This document shows, piece by piece, positions 46,140-57,109 of a stretch of 64,000 nt of DNA (position 1 is its first letter; each line of letters opens with the position of its first letter). The notes below the pieces were generated by a model. The model was given only the letters and a program-made list of their open reading frames with translations. It searched no databases and was not told the DNA's origin. The stretch comes from Eimeria necatrix. Lineage: Eukaryota > Apicomplexa > Conoidasida > Eucoccidiorida > Eimeriidae. Made by a program: the position numbers and the translations under genes. The stretch is from contig NW_013654817.1 of assembly GCF_000499385.1 (NCBI RefSeq), forward strand, positions 33,762-97,761. The letters are read 5' to 3'.

Positions 46140-47177
46140 AAACAAATGAAGAGTCAGATGATTGCAAAATCTAGACAGGTGCGGGAAGAGAAACTAGTGA
46201 AGCTTGGTGGGAAACCAACCAAGCATCAGTGGGCAAAAGCGAAGACGGGACAAAACAGACCTGCGAACGCTGCAGATGTGCAACGGACAGAAGTATCTTT
46301 GGCTTTTTTTGTTTCATCCCGCTTTGCTGTTTGCGCTTTCTTGTGCCTTTTTGTTTATTTTAAGGAAACTCCAAAACCCACACAATAAACTGCAGTGTAC
46401 AGACGCCATGAGTCAGTGGAACAGATACATGAACATGTTTTTAGGAATACATGGAACACATGTACATATGTATAAAAAACCATACGGCAAACCTGGACAT
46501 ACGCCAAAAGAAGGAGCGATGAAGGGGGGCCAAAGCGTAAGACTGATATGTATGAAAAACGACTTGTCAGACAGACAGACAAGAGCGTCGCGTCTACTGG
46601 ACGTGCCTATGCACGCTGGGCAAAAAGCCAGCTACAGAGCCACCTAGCTAGCTAGCTGCTAGCTATTTAGCTTGCAAGCTAGTCAGGTACTCGGCCAACA
46701 AGCTAGGTAGCTATATAGCTTGCAAGCTGGCCAACTGGCTAGCTACTTCGCGAGGCCGTCGTGTAGCCTGCCAGCTGGCTACGAAGGTAGCAACGCGACG
46801 CAGGCAGCAACTAGCTAAAAAACTGGCTAGTTCGACGTTGCTCGTTGGCTTGTAATGTGCAAGCTACGAGTCGCTTAGGCTCTAGCTAGCTATCTAGCCG
46901 GAGTTGTCATACAACTCAGGTGATAGAAGCCAACGCTCCAGTAGTGGCGGACCGACAAGCTGTTTCAAGTCCCGAACCCTAAACCCGGAAGTCTAAAGCC
47001 ACAGGATGTTCTGTCTACTGGCTAGCCACAGCTGGCTAGCCAGATCTGCAGTTAACTTGGCAGCCAACTTATTAGCTAGCACATTAGTTTGCTAGCTAGC
47101 TCGCTCGCGAGCTGCCCAAATTGTCAGCTAGCTGGCTGGGCGGCTAGCCAGTCGGGTGGCTAGCTGTCGCTCCCTAT
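46140..47177. repeat. Intergenic with TAGC-type repeat tract (about 46625-47165)
   Basis: Convergent gap between the NAP-like gene and the TOM1-like gene. Its right half is made of irregular CTAGCTAGC, TTGCAAGCTAG and GCTAGCCAG units, the same class as the tract at 880-1195. A telomere-like CCGAACCCTAAACCC lies at about 46973-46987. No gene. Confidence 0.8.
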
Positions 47178-49369
47178 TTAGGAGAAAGAGTCTCTTTCTG
47201 TGTTTTGGACTGCGCCGTAGAAGCTCGACATTTCGCTGCTGCAGGTGGGATTGCTGTTGGTATTGCGGCTGCTGCTGCTAGGGCTGCTGCTGCTGGCCTC
47301 CTCCCCGCTGCCGTTGCTGCGCTGGTGGCCACAGCTGCTGCTGAGACAAGAGGAATCTGTGCCTGCTTCATGCTGTTGCAGGTGCTGCTGAAGTATCTGC
47401 AGGGCCCCCATTTGCGGCGGCTGCATGTATTGTTGCCTGTGCTGCTGCTGCAGTTGCTGCTGCCGCTGCTGCTGTTGCTGCTGCTGCAGTTGAGGGTACA
47501 CCCGCATACTGCTGCTGCTGCTGCCTGCCGCAGCATCCCAGAAGCTCACAGGCTGGTCGTAGGAAAGTGTGTGACAAACTACATTTGTGCTTTTGCTGCT
47601 GCTGCTGCGGCTGCGGCTGCGGCTGGTGCCGCTGCTGGGCGTGAAGGCCTTGAAAACAATAAGAGAAGGAAGCAATTCAGCAACAAACAGCAGCAGCAAA
47701 TCAAACGTTAGCTGCTGCCGATGCTTCATAACAACAGCAGGGTACATGTGTTGGCCCCATAGCCCCACCATCAGCAGATACACGCCCAGCAGCAGCAGCA
47801 GCGGCGGGCAGCAGCAAGTCAGCAGCAACAGCCGCAAACGCGCCTCTCTGCCCAACTCGTCGAGGCTGGTGCTGCCGACAGGGGGTGGCAAGGCACCGAG
47901 AACAGCAGGAGCAGGGGCAAGTGGCATCTGCACTGATTGGATGCTGCTGCTGCTCCTGCTGATGCGCTGCTGCTGCTGTTGCTGTTGCTGCTGGTTAGAC
48001 GGTATGCCCAAGATTTGCATCAGCACGTAGTCTCCTAGTTGCGACCCTATGGAGCTCTGAGCAGCAGCAAGTTCTTGCTGCTGCAGTTGCTGCTGCAGCA
48101 GCTGCTGCTGCTCCTGAAGCTGTAGCAGGGGCTGCCGCAGCTGCGCATCTCTCTTCCGTAGTTCCCGCAGCACAAGACCGCCAAACAGCAGCAGCAGCAA
48201 CGAAGTAAACACGTATAGGCTCCCAACTATCACGCACGCTAACCTGCAGCAGCAGCATCAGCAAAAGTTGCCAACGAACACACAGCTGCTAGGCTTGTCC
48301 GAGCAGCAGCAGCGGCAGAAACAGCCACAAGAGCAACAGCGGCAGCTGCAGGAGGAGCAGCAGCGGAAACAGCAGCTTCTGACAGCAGCAGCAGCAGCAG
48401 ATCGAGAAAGTACCTTTGAAACAAGTGCTGCGATGCCTGGCTGTAGCTGAAGGCCGCAGCAAGAATGAAGGCAATGAAGCCCGCAGCTGCTACAGCAAGC
48501 GCAGCAGCAGGTCCAATCTTGCTGCTGCTGCGCCGCAGCGTTGCTGCTGCATGCAGCTGCCAGGCGAAAGCCCCCAGCAGTAAAAAGACAGACACAGACA
48601 GCAGCGAGGGAATAAAGTGCAGCAAAGTGCTCCACCAAACATCCACAGAAGCGCATTGCAGGGGAGATGGCCACATGCCACCGCGCTGCGCTGCCGCTGT
48701 TGCTGCTGCTGCTGTTGCTGCTGCTGCTTCTGCTGCTGCTGCTGCTTTTCCGGCTGCTGCTTCTGCTGCTGTAGCGTCTGGCGTTGTACCACCAGCAAAG
48801 CTTTCTTCTTGAAAAGCCCCAGACCTGACGCTAGGCAGGCTGCTTCGTGCTGCTGATGCAGCTGTTGCCGCTTCTGCTGCTGCTATCAAGTTGCCTTGAC
48901 CTTCAGGCGCCGGAGGCGGCCGCTGCAGCAGCAGCTGCTGCTCCGGTGCAGCTGAAGCCTGACTTAGGTTGGTGGACAAAGGCGTTTGCTGTGGCTGCTG
49001 CAGCTGTTTCTGCTGCAGCTGCTGCTGCTGAAACGGCAGATGCTGCTGCTGCGACTGCCGCTGCGGCGGCAGCAATGGCATAAGTAGCAGAATAAGCATA
49101 ACCAGCAGCAAAACAGCCCGAAAAAAAGCAGCTGCTGACAGCAACAGTAGCAGCTTCGAGCGAAGAGCTCCACCCCCCATTAAGCCGCTGCGGGGCCTGG
49201 CTGCTGCTGCTGCAAGGAGAGCAGAAGCGCGGGGGGCCCTGCTGTTGTGCCATTGCAGCAGAGTAGCTGCAGCAAGGAAACCAAAACCGACAAGCAGTAA
49301 GAGCAGCAGCAAGTACGTGTCTAGAGGGACACTCCCAGGTGTACAGGGATATAAGCGGGACTTCTTCAT
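47178..49369 (-). CDS. Seven-helix membrane protein of the TOM1/TOM3/THH1 type
   Basis: Two exons, 49369-48414 and 48243-47178, join in phase (Arg codon split AG/G) to 673 residues ending TAA or an equivalent stop at 47178. Hydrophobic segments occur in order: YLLLLLLLVGFGFLAAATLL; FFRAVLLLVMLILLLMPLL; STLLHFIPSLLSVSVFLLLG; GFIAFILAAAFSYSQ; a helix spanning the exon junction (VIVGSLYVFTSLLLLLFGG); LLLLTCCCPPLLLLLGVYLL; and LLLLFVAELLPSLIVFKAF. The W-x-LLHFIPSLL helix and the FTSLLLLLFG-x-L-x-LR helix resemble the THH1/TOM1/TOM3 domain. Gln/Ala runs fill the loops between helices 2-3 and 5-6 and the cytosolic tail. The family includes plant tobamovirus-multiplication membrane proteins and GPR137-like proteins; the function here is unknown. 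Upstream in-frame ATGs exist up to 49522; I chose MKKSRLYP because the preceding part is only Ala/Val repeat. Confidence 0.68.
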
Positions 49370-50473
49370 AGCTGCTAGCGCCGTTACTGCTGCTGCACTT
49401 GATGGTGCAGCGACAACTGCTGCAGCAACTACTGCTGCAGCTGAAGTTGCTGCAGCGGCGCCGGCTTTGACCATTGTTGCGCCAGCAGCAGCACGTGTGA
49501 CAGCAGCAGCATCTGCCGTCACTGCTGCTGTTGCTGCTGCTGCAGAAGGTATCGGCGAGTCCGCTCGTCAGTCGTCCTCAGGCCCCGCACTGGAGCCGCA
49601 GCTCCAGCGCTGCAACGACAGCAGTGAAGGCAGCAGTAGAAAAAAAGATATATTCCCTGCAGCTGCTGTAGCAATGCTGCTGCTGCTGTAGTTGTTGCCA
49701 CGGAAGTCACAGGCAACAACAAAGAGTCTGCTTGACAATTGCTGCAGCAGCTGCAGCAGCAGCGACAGCTGCAGCACCAAATCAACCTTAGGCCTTCTGT
49801 GTTGTTGGGATAACAACAGCAAAACTCATCTTGTGGTGATCAAGCGGCTCTCTAACACCGCTAGTTGCCGGGAAGACAAGCTGTGAGGGCTATGCTGCAG
49901 CTGCTGCAGCCATGCATGCAAGAGAAGTATGAGCACATGATTAAGGGAAATACGGAAGGCATGAGGCGCAATTCACTGGAATCCCCTATTTTGATTCAGC
50001 GCATGCATTACATTTATATTCTGTAGCTTCACTTGCTGCGCTCGCGGGCTGCTGCTCTCGTTGAAGCAGTGGCAGTTGCCGTTGCTTCGGTCGCGGCTGC
50101 TCCATTCATTGCTGTAACTACTTTTGGCATATTATATCCCACTGTGTTTTGTCGTGAGACATGTAGCAGAAGCAGCGACAACGACAGCAGCCGATAGCTG
50201 GCTTGGCGTCACGGTCTTTGATATCAGTTGCAAATACTGCAACGGCAGCAGCAGCGGGCAGCAGCAACAACCCGTGTGGAAGCAGCTGCAGATGTCTTTT
50301 TTAGGAGCTCCTGCACCCTCTGCAACAGCGTCAATAACCGAATCTCCAGCAGCAGGAGCAGGAATTGCAGGTACAGCAGCTGCGGCCGACTGAACACCTG
50401 CCGCCTCTGGCGCAGCCGCACGGGTAACGCAGCAGCGTCAGCAACCTTCCCCAATTCTTCCTCTTCGCATCCT

Positions 50474-50509
<36 letters not shown>

Positions 50510-50512
50510 AAG
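49370..50512. promoter_or_regulatory. Divergent 5' region of TOM1-like (-) and UBE2J-like (+) genes
   Basis: Mostly GCA/GCT triplet mixtures (49380-49560, 49620-49760, 50160-50510) with a unique stretch at 49830-50020. Both genes face outward, so their promoters lie here. No core promoter motif stands out. Confidence 0.4.
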
Positions 50513-53268
50513 ATGGCCTCGAGCCCAGCAGCAGCCCGTCTGCGGCGGGAGTGGCGTTCTCTCCAGTCAGAGCCGCTACCCAATATCGAGGCCAAGCCAA
50601 ATGGAGATGACTTGCTCACTTGGTATTTTCTCATGTGCGTTTCTTTTTTATTTCCCCGAGTTTGTTTTCGTTTTCTCATTTGCCATTTGCTGCTGCACTG
50701 TTGCTCTCTGGCTGCTCATCTTAGATTCCCTTTGCTGCTTTCCACGCCCTGCTGCCTTTCCAAATCTCTGCGCTGCTGCTGGTCCTAGTTTTTGTCTTTC
50801 TGTTCGACCTCAGGCTTCGTTACTGTTTCTGTTTTGTTTCTGATTCCTCTCCTTGTTTCTGTTTCTGTCTTTGTTTCTGTTTCTGTCTTTGTTTCTGTTT
50901 CTGTATTTGTTTCTGCTTCTCTCCTTGCTTCTGTTTTTTTCTTTGTTTCTGTTTCTCGCATTGTTTCTGTTTCTTTCTCTGTTTATGTTTGCTTCTTGGT
51001 CTCTGTTCTTCCTTGTTTCTCTTTGGCTTTGTTTCTGTTTCGTCTTCTCGTAGCCGGCGCAGCGCATTTCCGGCGCGTAGCTTCAATGGTCTCGCGTTGC
51101 TGATGCAGCGCTGCTTCTTCCCGTGCGATTGCCGACGCTGCTGCTGCTGCTGCTGCTGTTCCTGCTGCTGCTGCTGCTGTTACTGCAGCTGATCGTGTTG
51201 CTGCTGCTGGTGCTACAGACACGACCTGCCGGCAGACACGCCTTTCGTTGGCGGATTCTACCTGGGCAAGATTGTGAGAGCACTCCGCTGCTGTTGTTGC
51301 TGCCACTGCTGATGCTGCTGCTGTTGCTGCTGCTGCGGTTTCTACTCGTGGGCCTGAAAACGAATGCCGGTGACAACGACACGCTCGGGGATGGGCGTTG
51401 CTGTTGCTGTTGTTGCTGCTTCTGTTGAGTCTGGTGTTGCCGCTGCCGTTGGTGCTGTTGCTACTTGCGCAGCTAGCTCTTGTTACAGCAGTTGCAGCAT
51501 CTGAACTTGACGCTGCCTTCGCTGTAACTGTTTGCTTCACATTTCTGTGTGCTGCTGTTGCTGCTGCAGGTGTTCCCGCCCACATATCCGTTTGCGCCTC
51601 CCTCAATTTTGCTGCTGACTCCAAACGGCCGTTTTGAAGTCAATACAAGACTCTGCTTGTCCTTCACGGACTTCCATCCGGTGCTGCTGCTATTGCTTCC
51701 CTTCTGCTGCTGCAGTTCTGGGTGTTGCGTTTGCTGCGGTGTCTGTTGCTGGATGTGCAACTCCCCTGGCTTCCTGTATGCTGCTGCTCGAGGGTTTAAC
51801 TGCGCGTTAAGTTCTGCTGCTGCTGATGCTGCCGCTGACTTCAGGAACTGTGGAATCCATCATGGAAAATTGAAACGCTGCTTACCGGCTTCGTTTCTTT
51901 TATGCTGGGTACGTGATGCTGCTCCTGGTGATGGGGATGCAGCGGCACAAGTAGGAGCAGCAGCAACTGCTGCCGATGCAGTGGATGCTTGGCGCTGTTT
52001 ATGCAGTGATAGCAGCTGTCGTTGGATCTGCTGCCTGTGCCGCTTCTGCTGCTGCTGCTGCTGCTACAGATGAAGGAGCCACTAATGCTTTAGGGTGTAT
52101 CTCCACCTCGCGGGAGGAGCGCCGCCGTTTGGCTCGGGAGTCCGGGTCGGCCTGTATGAACAGCAGCACCTTTAGGCGCCTGTTTCCTGAATTTATTCAT
52201 GTAAGGAATAAGTAAATGAATATCACAACCAAGTAGACCAAATAGTTTAAACTGTTTCGAGAGATGAGAAAGAATGCGTGTTGAAAAGGAAATAAAAATG
52301 ACGCTGACGGAAGTGACCCTGCCGCTTTGTCTGGAGTTTGCCTGCTGCATCTTTTGCAAAAGCATTAGTTGTGTCTCTATGGCGCCAGGGAGGCAAATAG
52401 TGCTTTATAAGTGTGCCATTCGCCTTCATAAAGCACTATTTGTGTCTCTACGGCGCCATTTGCTATCACGGTATCTCTGAATCTTTCGTTCATCTGTTTT
52501 CCCCCAAATGCTGCATTTGCATGCCCGATTCCGGGACTGTCCTCGCGCCTTGTCGCTTCTTTCCTGTTTCTTTTTGTCTCTTTCGTTGTCGCTTTGCTTT
52601 TCGGATGCACCCTCACACTTCAGTAAGTTTGCTACAGCTTAACTGTGCGGGTCTGGGTAGCCCGGTGCTGCTTATGCGCTTCTCTTTGCCTTTCTTTTCC
52701 CGCCATGCCCCCCGGTTTCTATTTCTTTTTGCTTTTATTTCTATGGCCTGGATTTTTCCAGGGTAGCATCTTTCATTTGCGGTATACTCATATGCACAGG
52801 TTAATTACATATATATGTGTTTAAACACACATAAAAGTGTAAATATACTTGTGCATGACTGCATATGACACTCCCATTGTCTCGCGTTCCTCGTTTGGCT
52901 CTTTTGGGCTCGACTGGAGCCGCTTCATTCACGTCAAACTTCTGTTTGTTCCCTTATATCGTCGATGCCTATAGATGCGGTTCTGGCTGCTGCACTTCCT
53001 GCCGGCTTTGCTGCGGCCGCTGCTCGAAGCTGATGCAGCTTTCGGGCCTGCTGCTGCTGCGGTTGCGCTGCAGCGAATTCAAGCAGCACAGGAAGCAGCC
53101 TCGGCAGGTGCCAGAAGCACTTCTAGTGGACTTTCCGCACCGGAGTCGGCAGAAGCATCGGCAGTAGGAAGACCCCAACTGGGCTCTGTGCCGTTTCTGT
53201 TCTCCATAGTTATTGCTTGCTGCGCGGCACTAGCTGTGGTTTTGAAGCTGTGCCTGAACCGGGTGTAA
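50513..53268 (+). CDS. Ubc6/UBE2J-type tail-anchored ubiquitin-conjugating enzyme (E2)
   Basis: ER-anchored E2 that supplies ubiquitin to ER-associated degradation. Exons 50513-50634, 51219-51273, 51570-51680, 51845-51908, 52070-52200 and 52975-53268 join in phase to 258 residues. The UBC core reads RLRREWRSLQSEP, LPNIEAKPNGDDLLTWYFL, PADTPFVGGFYLGKI, VFPPTYPFAPPSILLLTPNG, RFEVNTRLCLSFTDFHP and LWNPSWKIETLLTGFVSFML. The catalytic Cys is about residue 88 in TRLCLS. As in UBE2J and Ubc6, the usual HPN is replaced by TPNG. ISTSREERRRLARES is the family's segment after the core. The last exon has an Ala/Ser-rich linker and one C-terminal hydrophobic helix (FLFSIVIACCAALAVVLKL) ending LNRV: a tail anchor. 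No Gln run interrupts the core; repeats are confined to introns. Confidence 0.95.
50815..51050. repeat. TTTCTG polypyrimidine minisatellite
   Basis: About 230 bases of imperfect TTTCTGTTTCTGTCTTTG units on the plus strand within intron 1 of the UBE2J-like gene, almost all pyrimidine plus G at every sixth position. It is unlike the CAG class elsewhere. Confidence 0.85.
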
Positions 53269-53574
53269 GAACACTGCAGCAGCAGCGGCAGTAGCTTTGA
53301 CACCACTGCCACGTGACAACGTGCCGCTGCAGCGGCCGCATCAGAGTGTTCTCGTGCTAGCCTCGCCCATCTGCAGTAGCTGCAGCAGCTGCTTCGCGAC
53401 CAGCTGCACTGGAAGCAGCTGTAGCAGCAGCTGCAGGTGACGGAAGGTGGTGTACGTAAACTTCATTCTGGGGTGACAGAATCCCCGGGTCTCTATACCG
53501 AGAGACTAAAGGGGCCTTAAGGAAACCGCAAGACCCTGAACGCAACGCCAGCAGGAGACGCAAACTTTGCTTCC
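53269..53574. other. Convergent 3' gap
   Basis: Gap between the UBE2J-like gene and the RRM/methyltransferase-like gene, with CAG/GCA triplets at 53270-53430. No gene. Confidence 0.4.
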
Positions 53575-56271
53575 CTATGCAGCTGTACACCGCAGCAGCA
53601 GGAGCAGCAGCACTGGCAGCAGCTCACCACAGCAGGGGAGAGACACAGCAATAAAGTGAGAAGCGGTTCCTCCGTAGTGCTGCAGCAGCCGCTCAAAGAA
53701 CTGTTGCAGCGGCGCGTGCGAGTGAACCCCCAGCAGTATAATTACGTCTGGCTTCAGCTTCTGCTGCTGCTGCTGCTGCTGCAAAATGGTGTCAAGTGAG
53801 TGCATGCAAAAAGCCTCAGCTCTCCCTTGGAAACAAAAGATGCGATCTTCAACAACACCCGCAAAACGGCATCCAGAAACAGCAACACCGGCGGGAGGCC
53901 CCGCGTTTTGTTGTTGCTGCTGCTGCATGCGGGGGTCGATCGATACGCAACTCCACGAAGGGGGCGTTTGCAGACACACAGCAGCAGCAGTCCTCTGCAG
54001 CGCAAGCACACTCAAGTAGGCCAACGCCTGCTGCGGGGCTCTTCCTCGCTGCAGTAGCTGGCATAGTCGCAGGCTTTGCAGCAGCAGCTGAGACAGCAGC
54101 TGGTGCGACTGCAGACGCTGCTGCATTTTTTTCGTTGTCGCGAGCTTTAGTTTGTCAAGGCTGTTTCCCCTGTTGCATGTCAGGTACATACGCAGCAGCA
54201 GTAGCAGCAGCAGCAACAGCAACAGCGGCAGCAGCAGTTTCGTTTCATTCAAGTCTGACGGGGTGCTGTCCGTCGCCAGGAATGAACACCAACGCAGAAA
54301 CATCATTCAGAGAAACTGAAAGAGTCTTTACAGCAGATTGCCTGCACACCGCACTCACACACTCACAGTACAGCTGCAGCAGCAGCAATTACAGCAGCTG
54401 CAGTTGCTGCCGTCACTAGTGTGCTACCACCGCCGCTTACGCTGTTGCCGCATTGTTGCTGGTAGAGGAGCAGCAAGAGAGCAGCAGCAGCAGCAACAGT
54501 ACCAAGTTGTCGAGTGCTCACATAGCTATAGCGACACCTAGGGACTCCGTCAATTCCTTTGCTGCTGCGAAACCCCTGCCACGGGCCGCCTGAGAAGCGA
54601 ACAACAGGAGCAGCAGCAGCAACGGCAGCAGCAGCAGCAATTTTACTGGCTGTTGTAGCAACAGAACCAGCAGCGACATCGGCAAACAAAGCAGCAGAAA
54701 GCATTTCGAGGTTTTCCACCACAGCTGCAGCGGCACCAAACAGCCAAGTTAGGAAGAACACCAGCAACGCCTAGCTAGGGAAGAAGCGGTTACAGCGAAG
54801 GCAGCAGCAGAAAAACGACGCGCAGCAGCAGCAAAGAGCCACTATGGCATCACAAACAGCAGCAGCAGTAGCAGCAAACCCAGAAACCCCAGCAAGAGCG
54901 AGCAAGGCAGCAGCAGCAGCTGACAATTTTCATAAAAGGGAGCTTCTTCTGCTGCCCGTGTATCAGCGAAAGGAAGGTCGAAATGTGCCGCAGCAGAGAC
55001 GGGGTATTTGCTGTTGTTGCTGCTGCTGCTCCTGTTGCTGCTCGTGCTTCGTTTCCCGTTGCTGCTGCTTCGGTTGATTGCCTTTCTATTGATGCTGCTA
55101 CAGAGGCTGGCATGTCTGTGCTGCTGCGCGGGACAATAAATGCAGCAGCGGCAGCGCTTTCTACTTCCCCTGCATCAAATCGAAGGGCCGCGTTGCAGCG
55201 ATTGCAGCTGCACCTGCTGCTGCTGCTGCTTTTGCCGCTTCTGGGACTGCTGCTGCTGCTGCTGCAGCTCAGCAGCTGTTGCGGCAAGGGATGGGATACT
55301 TTGGCGAGGTGCACGGACAGATGCTTCTCTCCCCTGCAGCCGCTGCTGGCACCGTCTAGGTATTGAATTGCTGCTGCTGCTGCTGCTGCTGCACAGGGGA
55401 CCCTAGCAGCAGCAATGGCGCCAGCAGCAGGCTCGGCGTAGACTACAAAGCAGTAGCCGTGCTTCCGCTCGAAGGAAGACACAAAGCCGAAGCAACTGAA
55501 GAGACACTTCAAGGCCGCGTCGCTGCTGCTGCGACTGATGCCGCGAACTGCAGCAGCACAATAGAAGCAGCAGTGGAAGCAACATCAGTCGCAGCCGCGG
55601 CAGCAGCAACAGCAGAGGTGCTAGCTACGAATCAAGAAACAGCACCACGAGGGAGCAAGGCGCAGCAGCAGCTGCTGCTGCTGCTCAGAACCCGACGATG
55701 CCTCACCATACAGACTGTAGCATGCTTGCTGCTGCTGCTGCTGCTGCTGCTGCTTCTCCTGCTTGCACCGCTGCGCCTCCTGCTGCAGCATGGGATTGCG
55801 CTGCACCCGTTCGGGCTCTTCGTGCCCTGCAGGTGGTGGCTTTTGAGGCTGGAGCTGCTGCTGCTGAGCCCTTCCCTGCTGCCTCTGCTGCAGGAGAAGC
55901 TGCTGGTGCTGTGGAACAAGCCACTGAAGCTGCTGCAGCAGCAGCGGGAGCAGCAACTCCAATTGTGGTGTCTCCGCATGCTGTTGCCTCTCCAGAATTT
56001 CGGCTGCTCCTGCAACCACTGCAGCAGCAGAGGCAGCAATAGGAGTTCCTTCTTCTCCGTTTGCCGCCGCTGCTGCTTCTGGTGTGTTGGCAGAGGCGAC
56101 GGTTGCTGCTAGTGCTGAAGCCAGCATTTCAGCAGTTGCGGCGACAGCTGAAGCAGCAGCAGCAGCTGCTGCTGCTGCTGTCACATGAGCCGCAGCTGCA
56201 GCGGCAGCAGCAGCAGTGCAGGCAGCCCGCTGGTCTGCAGTGGCGCAAGGACCATTGGTGTCTCTTGCCAT
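53575..56271 (-). CDS. RRM protein with a methyltransferase-like C-terminal segment (composite model)
   Basis: Exon 1 (56271-55629) encodes an Ala- then Gln-rich N-terminus of 214 residues ending SWCCFLI. Exon 2 starts at 55547 after CTGCTGCAG and completes an RRM across the junction: RNP2 CFLILRGIS, helix DAALKCLFSCFG, RNP1 KHGYCFVVY, then AEPAAGAI, an eleven-residue Ala-rich insertion, IQYLDGA and HLSVHLAK, where a GTATCC donor follows. Further downstream, the frame at 54306-53575 carries SCVSIDPRM, FCMHSLDTIL, KPDVIILLGVHSHAPLQQFF and SHFIAVSLPCCGEL. The last resembles the D-V-ii-xLH...CC pattern of the methyltransferase type 32 family, a SAM-dependent Rossmann fold. A linking exon near 54600 (FSGGPWQGF or another frame) is uncertain, so this could be two adjacent genes. 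The RRM part is solid (0.8); the methyltransferase part and the linkage are inference. Confidence 0.55.
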
Positions 56272-56914
56272 TGCTGTGTAGTGGCAGCAGCTGTTGCAGC
56301 TGCTGCAGCGTTCTGCGTGTTGCTGCTGCTGCGTCTGGCGACAGTGCTACTTCTGTCGCTGCTGCTCCTCATCCCACCGCTATATCTGCTGCTGCTTCAC
56401 TCCTCCGTGAAGGCCATTGTTGTGGCTGGCGCAGCCCGCTTGCTGCTCAAAACCAGACAGGAACAGACTTCCGTATAAAGATCCCTGGGGGAATCCCTCT
56501 GAAGGTTCTTAGAGGGTCCCTATAAGGCGTAGGGGGCCCCCCAAGAGGGCCCTCGGGGCCCCCGGGCCCCTCTTGGGGGCCCCAGGGCCCCTTGCACACC
56601 GGTTTCATACGTGGTCGGAATGACAACGACAAAATATAAGAAAGTTATAATTTTGATTCATGGTTTGGCAGTGGTAGAAACAGTTGGGTGGGCAGAATCC
56701 TAACTTCAATGAAACTGGTGCGTATCAGCGGAGAGCAGCAACAGCAGCAGCAGCGGCAGCAGCTGCCGCTATTGAATGGAAGAGGGCTTCAGGGAAAGTG
56801 TTGGTAATATACACGCGGATGAGTTTTTGCTAAAAGTACAGCAGCTACCACGGACACGAACGCCTGTGCTACTGCAGCTGCCACAGGTCTAGCAGCAGCA
56901 GTGGCAGCAGCATA
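56272..56914. promoter_or_regulatory. Divergent promoter region with a GC-rich hairpin
   Basis: Between the minus-strand RRM gene and the plus-strand SBP2-like gene. 56531-56585 holds an almost perfect inverted repeat (left arm GGGGCCCCCCAAGAGGGCCC, right arm GGGCCCCTCTTGGGGGCCCC, loop about 11 nt). CAG runs follow at 56735-56765 and 56890-56910. Confidence 0.5.
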
Positions 56915-56932
56915 TTGTGGAACGGCAGTAAC

Positions 56933-57078
56933 ATGGACGACCGCCAGGGCGCACGCAACAGCCCCGCTAAATCTTCCGTAAAGGGCTCTTCAGGCACTTT
57001 TAAAGACCAGGAAATTCGACTACAACGACAGAAACAGCAGCAACAGCTGCAGCAGCACCCGCAACAGAAATGCCGGCA

Positions 57079-57109
<31 letters not shown>

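Noticed and set aside
54850..55512. 220-codon minus-strand frame taken as one exon
   Set aside because: Only the RRM part to about HLSVHLAK looks like protein; the rest is Ser/Ala repeat and is probably intron.
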